DNA from: Bacillus sp. sid0103
GTDB lineage: Bacteria > Bacillota > Bacilli > Bacillales_B > DSM-18226
Assembly: GCF_019219025.1 (NCBI RefSeq)
Contig: NZ_JAHUWN010000002.1
Coordinates: forward strand, 248,001 to 312,000
DNA length: 64,000 nucleotides
Direction: 5' to 3'
The notes beneath the pieces are model-generated. The model saw only the letters and a list, made by a program, of their open reading frames with translations. It made no database searches and was not told the DNA's origin. Of the stretch, positions 53,283 to 61,565 are shown piece after piece (within the stretch, counting starts at the first letter, position 1; every line of letters begins with the position of its first letter). The position numbers and the translations under genes were made by a program.

Positions 53283-53876
53283 CTAATCATTTAATCCCTT
53301 TCCATTGAGAATTTGCTGCATATATTTTTCAACCCTTGACTCTCGAGTTTTGGATTGTTTGGGTTGCGAAAAATAAAGAATGTATGCTCTTTGCCGTCCC
53401 GGCGTCAATGCTTCAAAAGCAGTTTTCAAGGCAGGGATTTCATTTAATTTATTTTGAAATTCTTCCGGAATTATGTATTCTGTATTCTTTTTAAAATTTA
53501 CTTCCAAACCGGCTTTTTCAACTTCAATGGCTTCATAAATATAGGCTTTCAAGATGGATTCCATTTCAACTATTTCTTGAACATTGGTGAACCGAATCTG
53601 GCGCGCCGCCTGTACATTCTCCGTTTGTTGGATTAGAATCCCATGGGCATCCTGTAACAAGGCACCTTTGTGAAACAGAAGCGCACAATATTCTTTAAAT
53701 CCATGTATTAAAACTATGTTTTTTTTTTCAAACGTGTAACAAGGATGCATCCACTTAAATTCTTCAGTCAGCTCACAGTCAAGAACGATATTTCTCAACC
53801 TCTCATATTCTTCCTTCCACTTTTTAGCTTTACTTAAAAATTCATCAACCTTAGGATTCATACTACTATTTGTCAT
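53283..53876 (-). CDS. YdeI/OmpD-associated family protein (DUF1801)
   Basis: 197 residues from the ATG at 53876 (AGGGGTG upstream). The N-terminal DUF1801 part (FLSKAKKWKEEYERLRNIVL, EEFKWMHPCYTFEKKNIVLI, ALLFHKGALLQDAHGIL) and the YdeI tail (GLEVNFKKNTEYIIPEEFQN, PGRQRAYILYFSQPKQSKTR) match the Bacillus YdeI family, often labelled bacteriocin protection; the function is poorly known. A decayed copy of its 5' end follows at 53895-53990. Confidence 0.88.
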   Translation of the reverse strand: MTNSSMNPKVDEFLSKAKKWKEEYERLRNIVLDCELTEEFKWMHPCYTFEKKNIVLIHGFKEYCALLFHKGALLQDAHGILIQQTENVQAARQIRFTNVQEIVEMESILKAYIYEAIEVEKAGLEVNFKKNTEYIIPEEFQNKLNEIPALKTAFEALTPGRQRAYILYFSQPKQSKTRESRVEKYMQQILNGKGLND

Positions 53877-53894
53877 CAAGGAACACCCCTCTTC

Positions 53895-53990
53895 AATTTT
53901 TCGATCAGCTGACAGTCAAGAATGAACATTCTCAATTTCTCCAATTCTTTCTGTCACTTTAATGGCTTTATTTGAATATTCATCACCCTT
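53895..53990 (-). pseudogene. Decayed duplicate of the YdeI gene 5' region
   Basis: Plus-strand 53906-53990 aligns by eye with 53782-53866 inside the intact YdeI gene: CAGCTGACAGTCAAGAA versus CAGCTCACAGTCAAGAA, and TATTCATCACCCTT versus AATTCATCAACCTT, with many substitutions between. No start codon or continuous frame remains. Confidence 0.6.
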
Positions 53991-53993
53991 GAA

Positions 53994-54149
53994 TCATTCT
54001 CCATGACTCACTTGGCAAGCTTGCTTGAATCGGTTAAGGCGGACGTGAAGAGGTAATTCTTCTACGTCTGCCAATAGACGAATCAGTTCACGTCGAGTCG
54101 GGTCGGCAACCGTAACATACACATCCCTCATTTTGTTAGTATCGGTCAA
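53994..54149 (-). pseudogene. Truncated second ArsR gene
   Basis: From a TTG with GGAGGAGGGTG upstream the frame reads MTDTNKMRDVYVTVADPTRR, then ELIRLLADVEELPLHV, closely matching the intact ArsR (DVYVAIADPTRRKLLRLLAD). It then loses similarity before the recognition helix and stops after 51 residues. The fragment keeps only the first helices and cannot bind DNA. Confidence 0.75.
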
Positions 54150-54182
54150 AATCACCCTCCTCCTACTTTCGGATTATGAAAA

Positions 54183-54227
54183 GACTCCGATTGGTGTCCG
54201 ATTTATAATAGGACTTTAATTGGTGTC
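54183..54227. promoter_or_regulatory. Decayed operator pair of the truncated ArsR copy
   Basis: GACTCCGATTGGTGTC (54183-54198) and GACTTTAATTGGTGTC (54212-54227) are mutated versions of the intact operators at 53172-53213, with the right half-site TTGGTGTC preserved in both. Confidence 0.65.
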
Positions 54228-54415
54228 GTGTCAAGCAGATCTGGCTTGGAAAGTTACAGGGAGAGTCTTTGTAAGTGGTTTTTCTTATAAATTTATTTAT
54301 CATAAACATTTGGCCAAAGACCGACTAAATAACTATTTCATATTTGAGAATTAGTCGAATTTTTATCGATAAATTAGGGAATAATTTAATCAAAAGAAGA
54401 GAAGGTGGAATTCTT

Positions 54416-55423
54416 TTGATTCTAACAAATCCCATAAGTGCATCAGAGGTTGGAACACTTTGGCTTACATATCAAGAAAAAACTCTTATTATGAGAATAT
54501 TAGAATATTTTATGAAAAATACAGATGACGAAGAAGCCAGGAATCTTTTGGGAGGGTTGTGGCAAGACCTAAATTATTATGTTATAGAAATGGAAAAAAT
54601 ATTTCATAAACAAGGAATGGTAACTCCTATTGGATTTAATAAAGAAGATGTAAATTTAGAAGCACCTAAGTTATACGACAATGGATTTGACATAATGCTT
54701 CTTCGTATTTTAAAAGAAGTTAGTATGGGCATGTACACCATTAATTTGAATATGGCATATACTAGCGAGGTTATATCGATATATGAGGGACTTACAAGTG
54801 TTACACAAAAAATTTATAAGCTAAGTACCCGTTATTTGCTTGAAAAAGGAATACTTACTCTTCCGCCAAAGGTTTCAATGCCCAAAACAACAGAGATTAT
54901 CGAAAGCAAAAGCTACATGAGAGGATTTAAACCATTCAGTGAAAAAAGAGCATTAAATGACATTGAGGTAGGTTTTCTTCATCATGGAATCGAAACAAAT
55001 AATATTGGAATGCAGCTGATTACAGGATTTGCCCAATGTGCAAAGAACAAAGAGGTTAGACAATATTTTGAAAAAGGGAAAGAACTTGCAAAAAAACAAA
55101 TTAAAACATACCAAGGAATACTTTTAGAAAATGATATTCAGTTTTCCGCCACTGCTGGAAGCACAGTAACATCTTCAACCGTTGCCCCGTTTTCAGACAA
55201 GCTCATGATGCATTGCATCACCTTTTTAAATGGTTTTTGCATTGTCGGAAGCAGCTTTGGGACATTTTTCTCCTTAAGAAACGATATAGCATTAAAAACA
55301 GCCTTATTAACGAAAGATGTCTATTTCTACGGTCAAGAGGGAATTGAAATTATGATTAAACATGGATGGTTTGAGGAACCTCCTCAAACGGATGATCGAC
55401 ATAAACTCATAAACAACATGTAA
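54416..55423 (+). CDS. DUF3231 family protein
   Basis: 335 residues from the TTG at 54416 (AAGGTGG eight bases upstream); the frame is open to 54344 without a better start. It has two homologous halves of about 165 residues, each a predicted four-helix bundle: SASEVGTLWLTYQEKTLIMR and later DIEVGFLHHGIETNNIGMQL; both contain VTPIGFNKEDV- or DIQFSATAGSTV-like turns. This tandem layout is typical of DUF3231, a Bacillus family with ferritin-like topology and spore links. The function is unknown. Confidence 0.85.
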   Translation: MILTNPISASEVGTLWLTYQEKTLIMRILEYFMKNTDDEEARNLLGGLWQDLNYYVIEMEKIFHKQGMVTPIGFNKEDVNLEAPKLYDNGFDIMLLRILKEVSMGMYTINLNMAYTSEVISIYEGLTSVTQKIYKLSTRYLLEKGILTLPPKVSMPKTTEIIESKSYMRGFKPFSEKRALNDIEVGFLHHGIETNNIGMQLITGFAQCAKNKEVRQYFEKGKELAKKQIKTYQGILLENDIQFSATAGSTVTSSTVAPFSDKLMMHCITFLNGFCIVGSSFGTFFSLRNDIALKTALLTKDVYFYGQEGIEIMIKHGWFEEPPQTDDRHKLINNM

Positions 55424-55706
55424 ATTATGATCTTTATGGTACAAAGTATACATTAGAAAGTAGTTTAGGTTTCCCAAATTGGTATGGCCCCTTCGTCTAG
55501 GGACCATCTTATTTTCACGTATTGGCGAAAATATTAAGCTTTTTTTGTCAATACGAAACCAATGAATGGAATATTTTCACTAAACTGTCCTGATCGCACT
55601 CAAAAAAGCTGCCATAAAAATGGCCAGTTCTTACTCGACGGGAATCCCACCCGCTATATGATACGATCTAGGCTCGGCCGCACACGCACCAGTTAGAATA
55701 AGAAAA
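55424..55706. other. Gene-free stretch with degenerate hairpins
   Basis: No credible frame. A GCTGCCATAAAAATGGCCAG stem near 55607-55626 may end the DUF3231 transcript; a GGCCCCTTCGTCTAGGGACC segment near 55485 looks superficially like tRNA but lacks the rest of a cloverleaf. Confidence 0.4.
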
Positions 55707-55724
55707 GCTGCCAAGAATGACAGC
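55707..55724 (-). terminator. Terminator of the GT2 gene
   Basis: GCTGCCA and TGACAGC pair with one mismatch; on the minus strand TTTTCTT follows. A near-identical hairpin (CTGCCAAGAATGGCAG) occurs at 57536-57551. Confidence 0.6.
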
Positions 55725-55790
55725 CGGATCTTTAAACTCTTGCACTCGTTAGTTCAATAAAAAAGGCTAGCTCTCTACAATCCTATACTT

Positions 55791-57017
55791 TTAGATCGTC
55801 CTAAGTTTATCGAACAACCATACAAGATGATTGTATTTACCATAGGATTGTATTTGATTTCTCTCAATCTGGATACGTTCCATTGCAATCAAGTCATCGC
55901 TAAATTCGGTATTTCGAACTAGGTTAACAGGGGGACGGTTTTCTGCAATATTTATACGAATTTGATGAAGTAAGGTTATAATTGCGCGGTTAAATTCATG
56001 AAACTCATTGGGAAAGCTTGCTTTAAGGGATTGATGTTCTAATATAATCTTTTCCATGAGTCCGTAATCCGTCGGATGAATAGAGTGCAGAGCTCTAATC
56101 GATACATCAAGAACCGGATGCTTTTGTTGAAAAAACAGGCGATTTCTGTTCATAGCCTCTTCCTTGGTTGTCGACGGCGGATGTTCCTGATGAAACGATT
56201 CTAAGTCTTCTTCGATAATAAAATTAGCATTGGCTTTATATAATCGATAAGCAAATTCAGCATCCTCGGGTCCCCACCCTTTGAAATCCTCCTCATAGCC
56301 GCCGACTTCCTCTATAAAACTTCTTTTAATAGAAAGGAAACCTAAGCAAGCCATCCAACGCAATGGGCTGCTATCAAAATCATTCGTAAGATAGTTTAAT
56401 AATTGATGAGCATAACTTCTGTATTTTACGATCGAGCATAAATTTTTAATATCTTCAATATCCGCTCTCTTAACCACTTGTTGGGGTTCTTCTAAAAGCC
56501 TGATATGAGTCGTTAAATTACTAAGTGTCAGTTCTTGCGGTACCACCTCTTTAAGGCGTTGGTTGAAGAGGGAATTTTTTTCACTCCACTTATAAATCGC
56601 GTTGATTTGATTATTAGTAAAATCCGGGGATAAAAAGGTATAAATACGGCCGCGCTTGCTTCCTGCAATAACCACAGATTTGTCGTGATTCAGATGGTGC
56701 TGGTAGTTAAGGGCAACATAGCTAGGGGAAACGATGGTTTCTGCATCCAAAATGATAATAATCTCTCCCCTCGCATGTCTAATTCCGATATTTCTTGAAG
56801 CAGCAACCCCAACATTGGTTCTATTACGAATATATTGAAAATGGTAGGAAGGACGATACTCCTTAATTTTTGGGGTCTGGTCGGTAGAGGCGTCATCAAT
56901 CAATATTACTTCCATTTTAGATAAATCAAAGTTCTGTTTCTCCAATGCATAAAGGCTAAGCAGATTAAGGGGATAGCGGTTATATGAAGGCATGATGATC
57001 GTGACTTCAATTTCCAT
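55791..57017 (-). CDS. Family 2 glycosyltransferase
   Basis: 408 residues. GT-A fold start VTIIMPSYNRYPLNLLSLYA, nucleotide-binding IDDASTDQT, and the metal site LDAE near residue 93 in place of DxD. Around residue 245 the galactosyltransferase-like segment FKGWGPEDAEFAYRLYKANA recalls chondroitin synthase-type enzymes. Cytoplasmic, no membrane helices. AGGAGG lies upstream of the ATG. No polysaccharide cluster is nearby, so its product cannot be named; it may decorate a glycopolymer or a spore protein. Confidence 0.88.
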   Translation of the reverse strand: MEIEVTIIMPSYNRYPLNLLSLYALEKQNFDLSKMEVILIDDASTDQTPKIKEYRPSYHFQYIRNRTNVGVAASRNIGIRHARGEIIIILDAETIVSPSYVALNYQHHLNHDKSVVIAGSKRGRIYTFLSPDFTNNQINAIYKWSEKNSLFNQRLKEVVPQELTLSNLTTHIRLLEEPQQVVKRADIEDIKNLCSIVKYRSYAHQLLNYLTNDFDSSPLRWMACLGFLSIKRSFIEEVGGYEEDFKGWGPEDAEFAYRLYKANANFIIEEDLESFHQEHPPSTTKEEAMNRNRLFFQQKHPVLDVSIRALHSIHPTDYGLMEKIILEHQSLKASFPNEFHEFNRAIITLLHQIRINIAENRPPVNLVRNTEFSDDLIAMERIQIERNQIQSYGKYNHLVWLFDKLRTI

Positions 57018-57089
57018 GTTTTTCTCATTCCTCCTTGAGAGCTAATAGCTTCGAACAATTTAATTGTTCCGCTAGTTTATAACTAGTAT

Positions 57090-57164
57090 TTAACGTAAGA
57101 TACTGACAATAATTAATAGGATGAAAAGCAACACGATTAAAGGAAAATTAACACCATAACCATC
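57090..57164 (-). pseudogene. YjcZ-like hydrophobic sporulation peptide without a start codon
   Basis: The minus strand encodes DDGYGVNFPLIVLLFILLII, then VSILR and stop, which is the glycine/tyrosine start and hydrophobic tail of YjcZ-type peptides. The frame is closed by TAA just upstream (TAA GGG AGT GAT) and has no start codon; ATGs with an AAGGGAG site are one frame away. A one-base change would restore it. It lies upstream of the GT2 gene. Confidence 0.45.
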
Positions 57165-57266
57165 ATCACTCCCTTAATTAATAGATATAACATCGTATGT
57201 CAGAACGATAAATATCGAATTGGACAAGAATAAATCTTTACATATCTTTACATTCTCTTAACATTT

Positions 57267-57450
57267 GGCTCTATTAAACTTGCCTGTTGATTTCCGCTCC
57301 AGGCGCGTGCGGTTCGCGGGCGGTCCGGGGAGCCTCCTCGTCGCTGCGCTTCTGCGGGGTCTCCCCTGCCCCGTCCTCCCGCAGGAGTCTTCGCGGCCTG
57401 GAACGTAGATCAACAGGGTGCCAAAATCAGGAATATGCTTTAACATAGCC
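57267..57450. mobile_element. GC-rich MITE-like element, copy 2
   Basis: 184 bp, nearly identical to 51235-51417 in the same orientation. Ends GGCTCTATTAAAC and, read inwards from the right, GGCTATGTTAAAG. A perfect 8-bp target duplication TAACATTT flanks it. No coding capacity; the apparent frame through it is a consequence of its GC content. Confidence 0.92.
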
Positions 57451-57837
57451 TAACATTTAAAAAGCTATTGCTTGCTGCACATTTCGAAGATATTTTGCTT
57501 ACTCAAGTAACCTCCCCGTTAGCTCCACAAAAAAACTGCCAAGAATGGCAGCTGGTTCTTCAACTCTTTGCTTTGTATATCTGCTATAAATGAATGGTTT
57601 TTGTAAGATGACATTTTACCAAACAAACGGAATTAACTTCGAAGTCTTTTGAATAAATCTTGGATATTCATCGGGAAACATAATCAAATCTTACAAAATT
57701 CTTAAGAAAGTAAGGATTCCGAAATGGGCACCCCTAAAAGGACATGAGATTTAAATTAAACCCAGAATGAATATGTAAAATTTAATAAGAAATGCATATC
57801 CTTTGTTATAATAGTGTCAAGAAGGGGGTGCTTAAAA

Positions 57838-57927
57838 TTGGAGAATCCTTCGAGATTGTCTGGTACTTCTGCTACTCATGCAAAGCCTAATATGGAAAAG
57901 GCGATACTTTGCATGGGGCAAAACTAA
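57838..57927 (+). CDS. Possible leader peptide or small gene upstream of CD3324
   Basis: 29 codons from a TTG with AAGGGGGTG upstream: MENPSRLSGTSATHAKPNME, then KAILCMGQN. A TATAAT -10 lies near 57807. The frame spans a perfect inverted repeat CATGCAAAG (57877-57885) / CTTTGCATG (57907-57915), so it could be a leader or regulatory segment for the next gene. No family is recognised. Confidence 0.35.
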   Translation: MENPSRLSGTSATHAKPNMEKAILCMGQN

Positions 57928-58004
57928 ATTACATTCTTATCGCCTATTTCATCTCTTGGCTTTGCACCTTATTTAATCAATTCCTAAATAAGGAGCTGGC
58001 AGTC

Positions 58005-58274
58005 ATGAAATATGTAAATGCAAGCAACATTTTACCTAAGAATCTAATCATCGAGATTCAGAAATATGTACAGGGGGAAACTATTTATATTCCTAAATCG
58101 GAATCGACTTATCGAAAATGGGGCACCCTTAGTGGTGGAAGAAAGCTCCTGGATAAGCGCAATGCCAATATAAAAAGCGCCTTTATTAGCGGCACTACAA
58201 TTCAGGATTTAGCTGATGAATATTTCCTTTCAATAGAAACAATCAAAAAAATAGTGTATTCAAAGCATGGATGA
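58005..58274 (+). CDS. CD3324 family HTH protein
   Basis: 89 residues from the ATG at 58005 (AAGGAG ten bases upstream); the frame is open from 57909 but the first 32 residues are not family-like. Sequence MKYVNASNILPKNLIIEIQK, YVQGETIYIPK and a C-terminal helix-turn-helix (IQDLADEYFLSIETIKKIVY) match the CD3324 family of Firmicutes, presumed DNA-binding proteins of unknown target. Its stop lies in the terminator stem. Confidence 0.85.
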   Translation: MKYVNASNILPKNLIIEIQKYVQGETIYIPKSESTYRKWGTLSGGRKLLDKRNANIKSAFISGTTIQDLADEYFLSIETIKKIVYSKHG

Positions 58275-58290
58275 TTTCGTCCGTGCTTTT
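58262..58290 (+). terminator. Terminator overlapping the CD3324 stop
   Basis: AAAGCATGGA (58262-58271) pairs with TCCGTGCTTT with one G-T, followed by TTTT. The stop codon is in the loop-proximal stem. Confidence 0.8.
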
Positions 58291-58374
58291 TTATGTAAAG
58301 AACATTTCTAAGTTGAATTTTACATTTCCCCATCCAGAGTGATTAATTAAAATAAATGAAAGGAGGTTGAAAGT

Positions 58375-59037
58375 ATGACCGAAAAGTTTATCAAGAATGC
58401 TGACTTTAATTTTATTCATAAACAGGTAGCCCTGATTAAAGATGGCTACAAAAAGAATGCGGCCCCAAATGTGATTCAGGCCGTAAAGGACCTAGCGAAC
58501 AATAAAATAATAGGGCTTTTTCCAAATGCAACTAATGCACAAAAGGAAATGTTAGATCTTTCTCCACTTAAAACCGACCATGAATATGACAGATACATTC
58601 AGCAGCTTCATGACTATCTGTTACCATTTCCAAAGATCGCTGAAGCGCAATTGAAAAAGATGTTTCCCAAAAATAAAAAATTAAAGCTCCCTGACTTAGA
58701 CAAAATGAATCTAAATCAGCTTACGTATTTAAGCTGGGTGGATATCAGCACAAATAAGAAGTTTATTGTGTATGAACTAGATGAGAAAATGGTTGGAATT
58801 GAATGCAAATATACAATCCTTAATAAGGATAATATCTGTTCCTTCTGTAATCGATTTGGTCAGGTTGCCTATATCTCCACCGTTACAAAAGCAAAAAAGG
58901 CTAAAAATCCTGATTACTATAAAGCGATAGGAAACTATATTTGCTTCGATAGCACAGAATGTAACAAGAAAATTTCCAATGTCGATTACTTAACAACTTT
59001 TCTTAAAGAATCGTTGGGAGAAAAAACTGTCCTATAA
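58375..59037 (+). CDS. FusB/FusC-type elongation factor G-binding protein
   Basis: 220 residues. An N-terminal four-helix bundle (FIHKQVALIKDGYKKNAAPN) is followed by a zinc-finger domain with cysteines CSFC (about 159-162) and CFDSTEC (about 195-201), as in FusB. Established knowledge: FusB-type proteins bind EF-G and free ribosomes stalled by fusidic acid. Chromosomal homologues are common in Bacillus and may act in normal translation recovery, so resistance is not proven. AAAGGAGG before the ATG; a terminator overlaps the end. Confidence 0.92.
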   Translation: MTEKFIKNADFNFIHKQVALIKDGYKKNAAPNVIQAVKDLANNKIIGLFPNATNAQKEMLDLSPLKTDHEYDRYIQQLHDYLLPFPKIAEAQLKKMFPKNKKLKLPDLDKMNLNQLTYLSWVDISTNKKFIVYELDEKMVGIECKYTILNKDNICSFCNRFGQVAYISTVTKAKKAKNPDYYKAIGNYICFDSTECNKKISNVDYLTTFLKESLGEKTVL

Positions 59038-59057
59038 GATATATTGGACAGTTTTTT
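59023..59057 (+). terminator. Terminator of the FusB-like gene
   Basis: AAAACTGTCC (59023-59032) and GGACAGTTTT (59046-59055) are perfect 10-bp arms ending in six T residues; the stop codon lies in the loop. Confidence 0.88.
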
Positions 59058-59279
59058 GTTTTCCTCTAACACAACTCAATCGAGCCTTCAAGGCAAACTG
59101 AAGCACCCTCTGTTTCCTTTTTTCAACTTAATCCTTCCTTTTTTCTTCATACAAGCAGAAATAAATGTGACATTAATTAGAAAATCACAAAATGAAGATA
59201 AACATAAACATCAAATTAATAATATTTATTTTTGAATTAATTATTTTAATGTTTGGTTTAAAAATATTAATATTTCTTA

Positions 59280-59308
59280 TTTACTATTTGAATTTCTTGA
59301 TATATAAT
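59280..59308 (+). promoter_or_regulatory. Promoter of the DUF2089 cassette
   Basis: TTTACT (59280-59285), a 17-bp spacer and TATAAT (59303-59308), 29 bases before the DUF2089 start. Reasonable sigma-A match. The rest of 59058-59279 is AT-rich and shows no gene. Confidence 0.6.
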
Positions 59309-59336
59309 CAAATCAAATAAAAGAAAGGAATTCATT

Positions 59337-59702
59337 ATGGCCTATAAAGTGATCACAAATTGTCCTGTCTGCAGCAAAACACTGAAGATTACGAAGTTGC
59401 AGTGCTCTCATTGTCACACAACGATTGAAAATGAGTTTGAATTATCCAAGCTGGCGTCATTATCAAAGGATCAGCTTCATTTTGTGGAAGTATTTTTAAC
59501 ATGCAGAGGAAATATCAAAGAAGTTGAAAAGGAAATGGGGATTTCGTATCCAACGGTTCGAGGCAAGCTAACAGACATAATATCGTCCCTTGGGTATGTG
59601 CAGAAGAAGAAAAATGAAGTAGACGAGAAAAAGGTTGTCGCCATGTTGGAAAATGGAGAAATCACTCCAGAAGAAGCCATTAAGTTGTTAAAAGATGAAT
59701 AG
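59337..59702 (+). CDS. DUF2089 family protein
   Basis: 121 residues: a zinc ribbon with CPVC and CSHC (cysteines 9, 12, 23, 26), an HTH-like region (LTCRGNIKEVEKEMGISYPT then VRGKLTDIISSLG) and a C-terminal SHOCT-like helix pair (VAMLENGEITPEEAIKLLKD). DUF2089 proteins are presumed DNA- or RNA-binding regulators. AAAGAAAGGAA precedes the ATG. First gene of a three-gene cassette; its end overlaps the upstream region of the next gene. Confidence 0.9.
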   Translation: MAYKVITNCPVCSKTLKITKLQCSHCHTTIENEFELSKLASLSKDQLHFVEVFLTCRGNIKEVEKEMGISYPTVRGKLTDIISSLGYVQKKKNEVDEKKVVAMLENGEITPEEAIKLLKDE

Positions 59703-59715
59703 GGAGGAATGTACC

Positions 59716-60105
59716 ATGAAAGAGGAAATTGCAAAAGTATTAACGATGGTGCAAGAAGGGAAAATTGATGCAGATAAGGGATCAGAGCTTATCCAAGTAT
59801 TAAAAGAGAAAGAAGAAGCAGGAAGTAAGCTGTTAGAAAAACCAACTAAATATTTAGATAAAACATTAAAAATTCGTGTTGTATCAGCTGAAAATGATAA
59901 CGTCACGGTCAATTTGCCCATAAAACTTGTCAAGGTAGTATTAATGGCTGGACATAGCATCGCTGCGAGTATTCCTCAATCCGAAAAATATGTAAAAGAT
60001 ATAGACATAAACCTTATTATTGAAGCAATCGAAAACGAATTGGATGGCCAAATTGTTGATGTAAAGTCAGCAAACGGAGATACCGTTTCTGTCTTCATAG
60101 AATAG
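59716..60105 (+). CDS. SHOCT-like / YvlB-type domain protein
   Basis: 129 residues from the ATG at 59716 (AGGGAGG eight bases upstream). The N-terminal helices repeat the theme of the preceding protein (VLTMVQEGKIDADKGSELIQ). The C-terminal half is beta-rich with an amphipathic core (TVNLPIKLVKVVLMAGHSIA, then GQIVDVKSANGDTVSVFIE). It recalls YvlB-type proteins of envelope stress operons. It lies 13 nt after DUF2089, so co-transcription is clear. Exact role unknown. Confidence 0.8.
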   Translation: MKEEIAKVLTMVQEGKIDADKGSELIQVLKEKEEAGSKLLEKPTKYLDKTLKIRVVSAENDNVTVNLPIKLVKVVLMAGHSIAASIPQSEKYVKDIDINLIIEAIENELDGQIVDVKSANGDTVSVFIE

Positions 60106-60115
60106 AGATTTGCTT

Positions 60116-60397
60116 ATGCTGCATTTAAAAGTGAAAGCAAAAGACGTCCGGTTCACCCTCCCTATTCCATATGCCATTTTAAACATTGGTATTTCCATTC
60201 TGTCTTCAAAATTTCTTCATCGACATGCAAACAAATGGACAAAAGAGCACTTCGAAAGAAAAAAACTGGACTTTACCATTCCACAGATAGACAAAGAAAC
60301 ACTAATACCAATCGTCAAGGAACTGAAAAAACATAAAGGTATCGTGCTGGTAGATGTCAAAGCTAAGGAAGGTACTGAGGTTACGGTTAGACTATAA
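60116..60397 (+). CDS. Protein of unknown function, third gene of the DUF2089 cassette
   Basis: 93 residues from the ATG at 60116; AGAGA lies eight bases upstream, a weak site, and coupling to the previous stop ten bases away is likely. FTLPIPYAILNIGISILSSK and GIVLVDVKAKEGTEVTVRL parallel the C-terminal half of the preceding protein (VNLPIKLVKVV..., GQIVDVKSANGDTVSVFI), so the gene is probably a diverged duplicate of that module. No family is recognised. Confidence 0.7.
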   Translation: MLHLKVKAKDVRFTLPIPYAILNIGISILSSKFLHRHANKWTKEHFERKKLDFTIPQIDKETLIPIVKELKKHKGIVLVDVKAKEGTEVTVRL

Positions 60398-60413
60398 TTA
60401 TTTTAAGAATACT

Positions 60414-60434
60414 CCGGTCACTGACCGGCTTTTT
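60414..60434 (+). terminator. Terminator of the DUF2089 cassette
   Basis: CCGGTCA and TGACCGG form the stem around one base (effective loop of three to five), followed by CTTTTTC. Confidence 0.72.
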
Positions 60435-60521
60435 CATTTAACTCATGTCATTAAATTTCTCCACTTAATCGCTAAAAGGCCGTATAAATACACCCTGACT
60501 ACCAACATCACAATGAAATTT

Positions 60522-61001
60522 TTACAGTATTTTTTCCATTACCACTGTTTTAACTAAAAAACCATTAGGATTGGTTACCACTTCTTCTTTATAAACAATA
60601 TAACCCATCGCTTTATATAAACTAATATTTTTAGGTAAAGAGGTTCGAACTCTGCATTCCATTCTTTTAATATGACTATTTTCATGAGCATATTTTTCAA
60701 GCCACAATAACATCGCCTTTGCTATTCCTTTTCCTCTTGCATGAGGTGACACTGATAATCTTGAAAAATATATGGAATCATCCATTAGTTTAAATCTTGA
60801 TGAACCGACGGGTATTTCGTCAACCATACATATTAACGCCTTCTCTGAACCACTGTTGATAGCATTTTGCAATTCTTCCTCTGATTCATTTAAAGCACTT
60901 GAAGGAACATCAAGGAATCGATATTCTTCAAAAGCATCTAACATAATTTTATGAACTATCTGAATCTCAGCCAAATTAGCTATTCTTACTTCAATATTCA
61001 T
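60522..61001 (-). CDS. GNAT family N-acetyltransferase
   Basis: 159 residues from the ATG at 61001 (TTGGAGG upstream); a longer frame to 61037 lacks a site. The acetyl-CoA loop is LSVSPHARGKGIAKAMLLWL (about 90-109) and the C-terminal SLYKAMGYIVYKEE is typical of small-molecule or peptide acetyltransferases. The substrate is unknown. A TTGTAAGA-N3-TCTTACAA palindrome 75 bp upstream may control it. Confidence 0.88.
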   Translation of the reverse strand: MNIEVRIANLAEIQIVHKIMLDAFEEYRFLDVPSSALNESEEELQNAINSGSEKALICMVDEIPVGSSRFKLMDDSIYFSRLSVSPHARGKGIAKAMLLWLEKYAHENSHIKRMECRVRTSLPKNISLYKAMGYIVYKEEVVTNPNGFLVKTVVMEKIL

Positions 61002-61075
61002 TCTTTTTTCCTCCAATAAATTTATGTAAAACTTCAATTAAATTAAATACTTTCATCTCACCTTTTTCACTTAAT

Positions 61076-61094
61076 TTGTAAGAAAATCTTACAA
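61076..61094. promoter_or_regulatory. Candidate operator upstream of the GNAT gene
   Basis: TTGTAAGA (61076-61083), AAA, TCTTACAA (61087-61094): perfect 8-bp arms. No adjacent regulator gene is visible. Confidence 0.5.
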
Positions 61095-61565
61095 GGAATT
61101 TCTTTTCTACCTATTTTGAACCTTTAACTCCATAAGTAAAAGAGCCTGCCACAGCAGCCCCTTCTTTAACGCTTGCCCCCGTTTATTATAAGTAAAATTC
61201 TTCACAATTTCTTAGATAATCAAACTAGAAAAATCCCATGCCTACTTAAAGACAAAAGCAGTAGGTTAAAAATAAGATTAAACCGTATTGAGCGTGGCTG
61301 ACTAAGCTTCGCTTTTTATTTTTGTCGCTTGTTTTCTGTCTTGGCAGGTGTAATGTCTAAAAATATTTATTTAGACTCTAGTTGATTTCTTTGAAAAAAG
61401 GGTACAAACCCAAAGCCTGTCTTATTCTTGATACATATACATACAGTACAAAATCACAAGAGGGATAGATGGCGGGGGGGGACAAGAGTGGACTAAGTTA
61501 GTGAGGTGGTTAGGTCGTCTCATGGAAACATCATGAAAAACTAGCTAGATGAAAGGAGAAAAAAT
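61095..61565. other. Gene-free stretch upstream of the ArsB-type gene
   Basis: About 470 bp with no frame that has a good start site. A run of nine G at 61473-61481 and a TTAGTGAGGTGG segment are notable but unexplained. It must contain the promoter of the transporter gene; no clear hexamers stand out. Confidence 0.35.

Noticed and set aside
55480..55510. tRNA-like segment GGCCCCTTCGTCTAGGGACC
   Set aside because: No T-arm, anticodon stem or acceptor pairing could be built around it.
57258..57446. 62-codon minus-strand frame over the GC-rich element
   Set aside because: It lies within the MITE, and GC-rich DNA opens frames by chance; the other copy does not keep the same frame.
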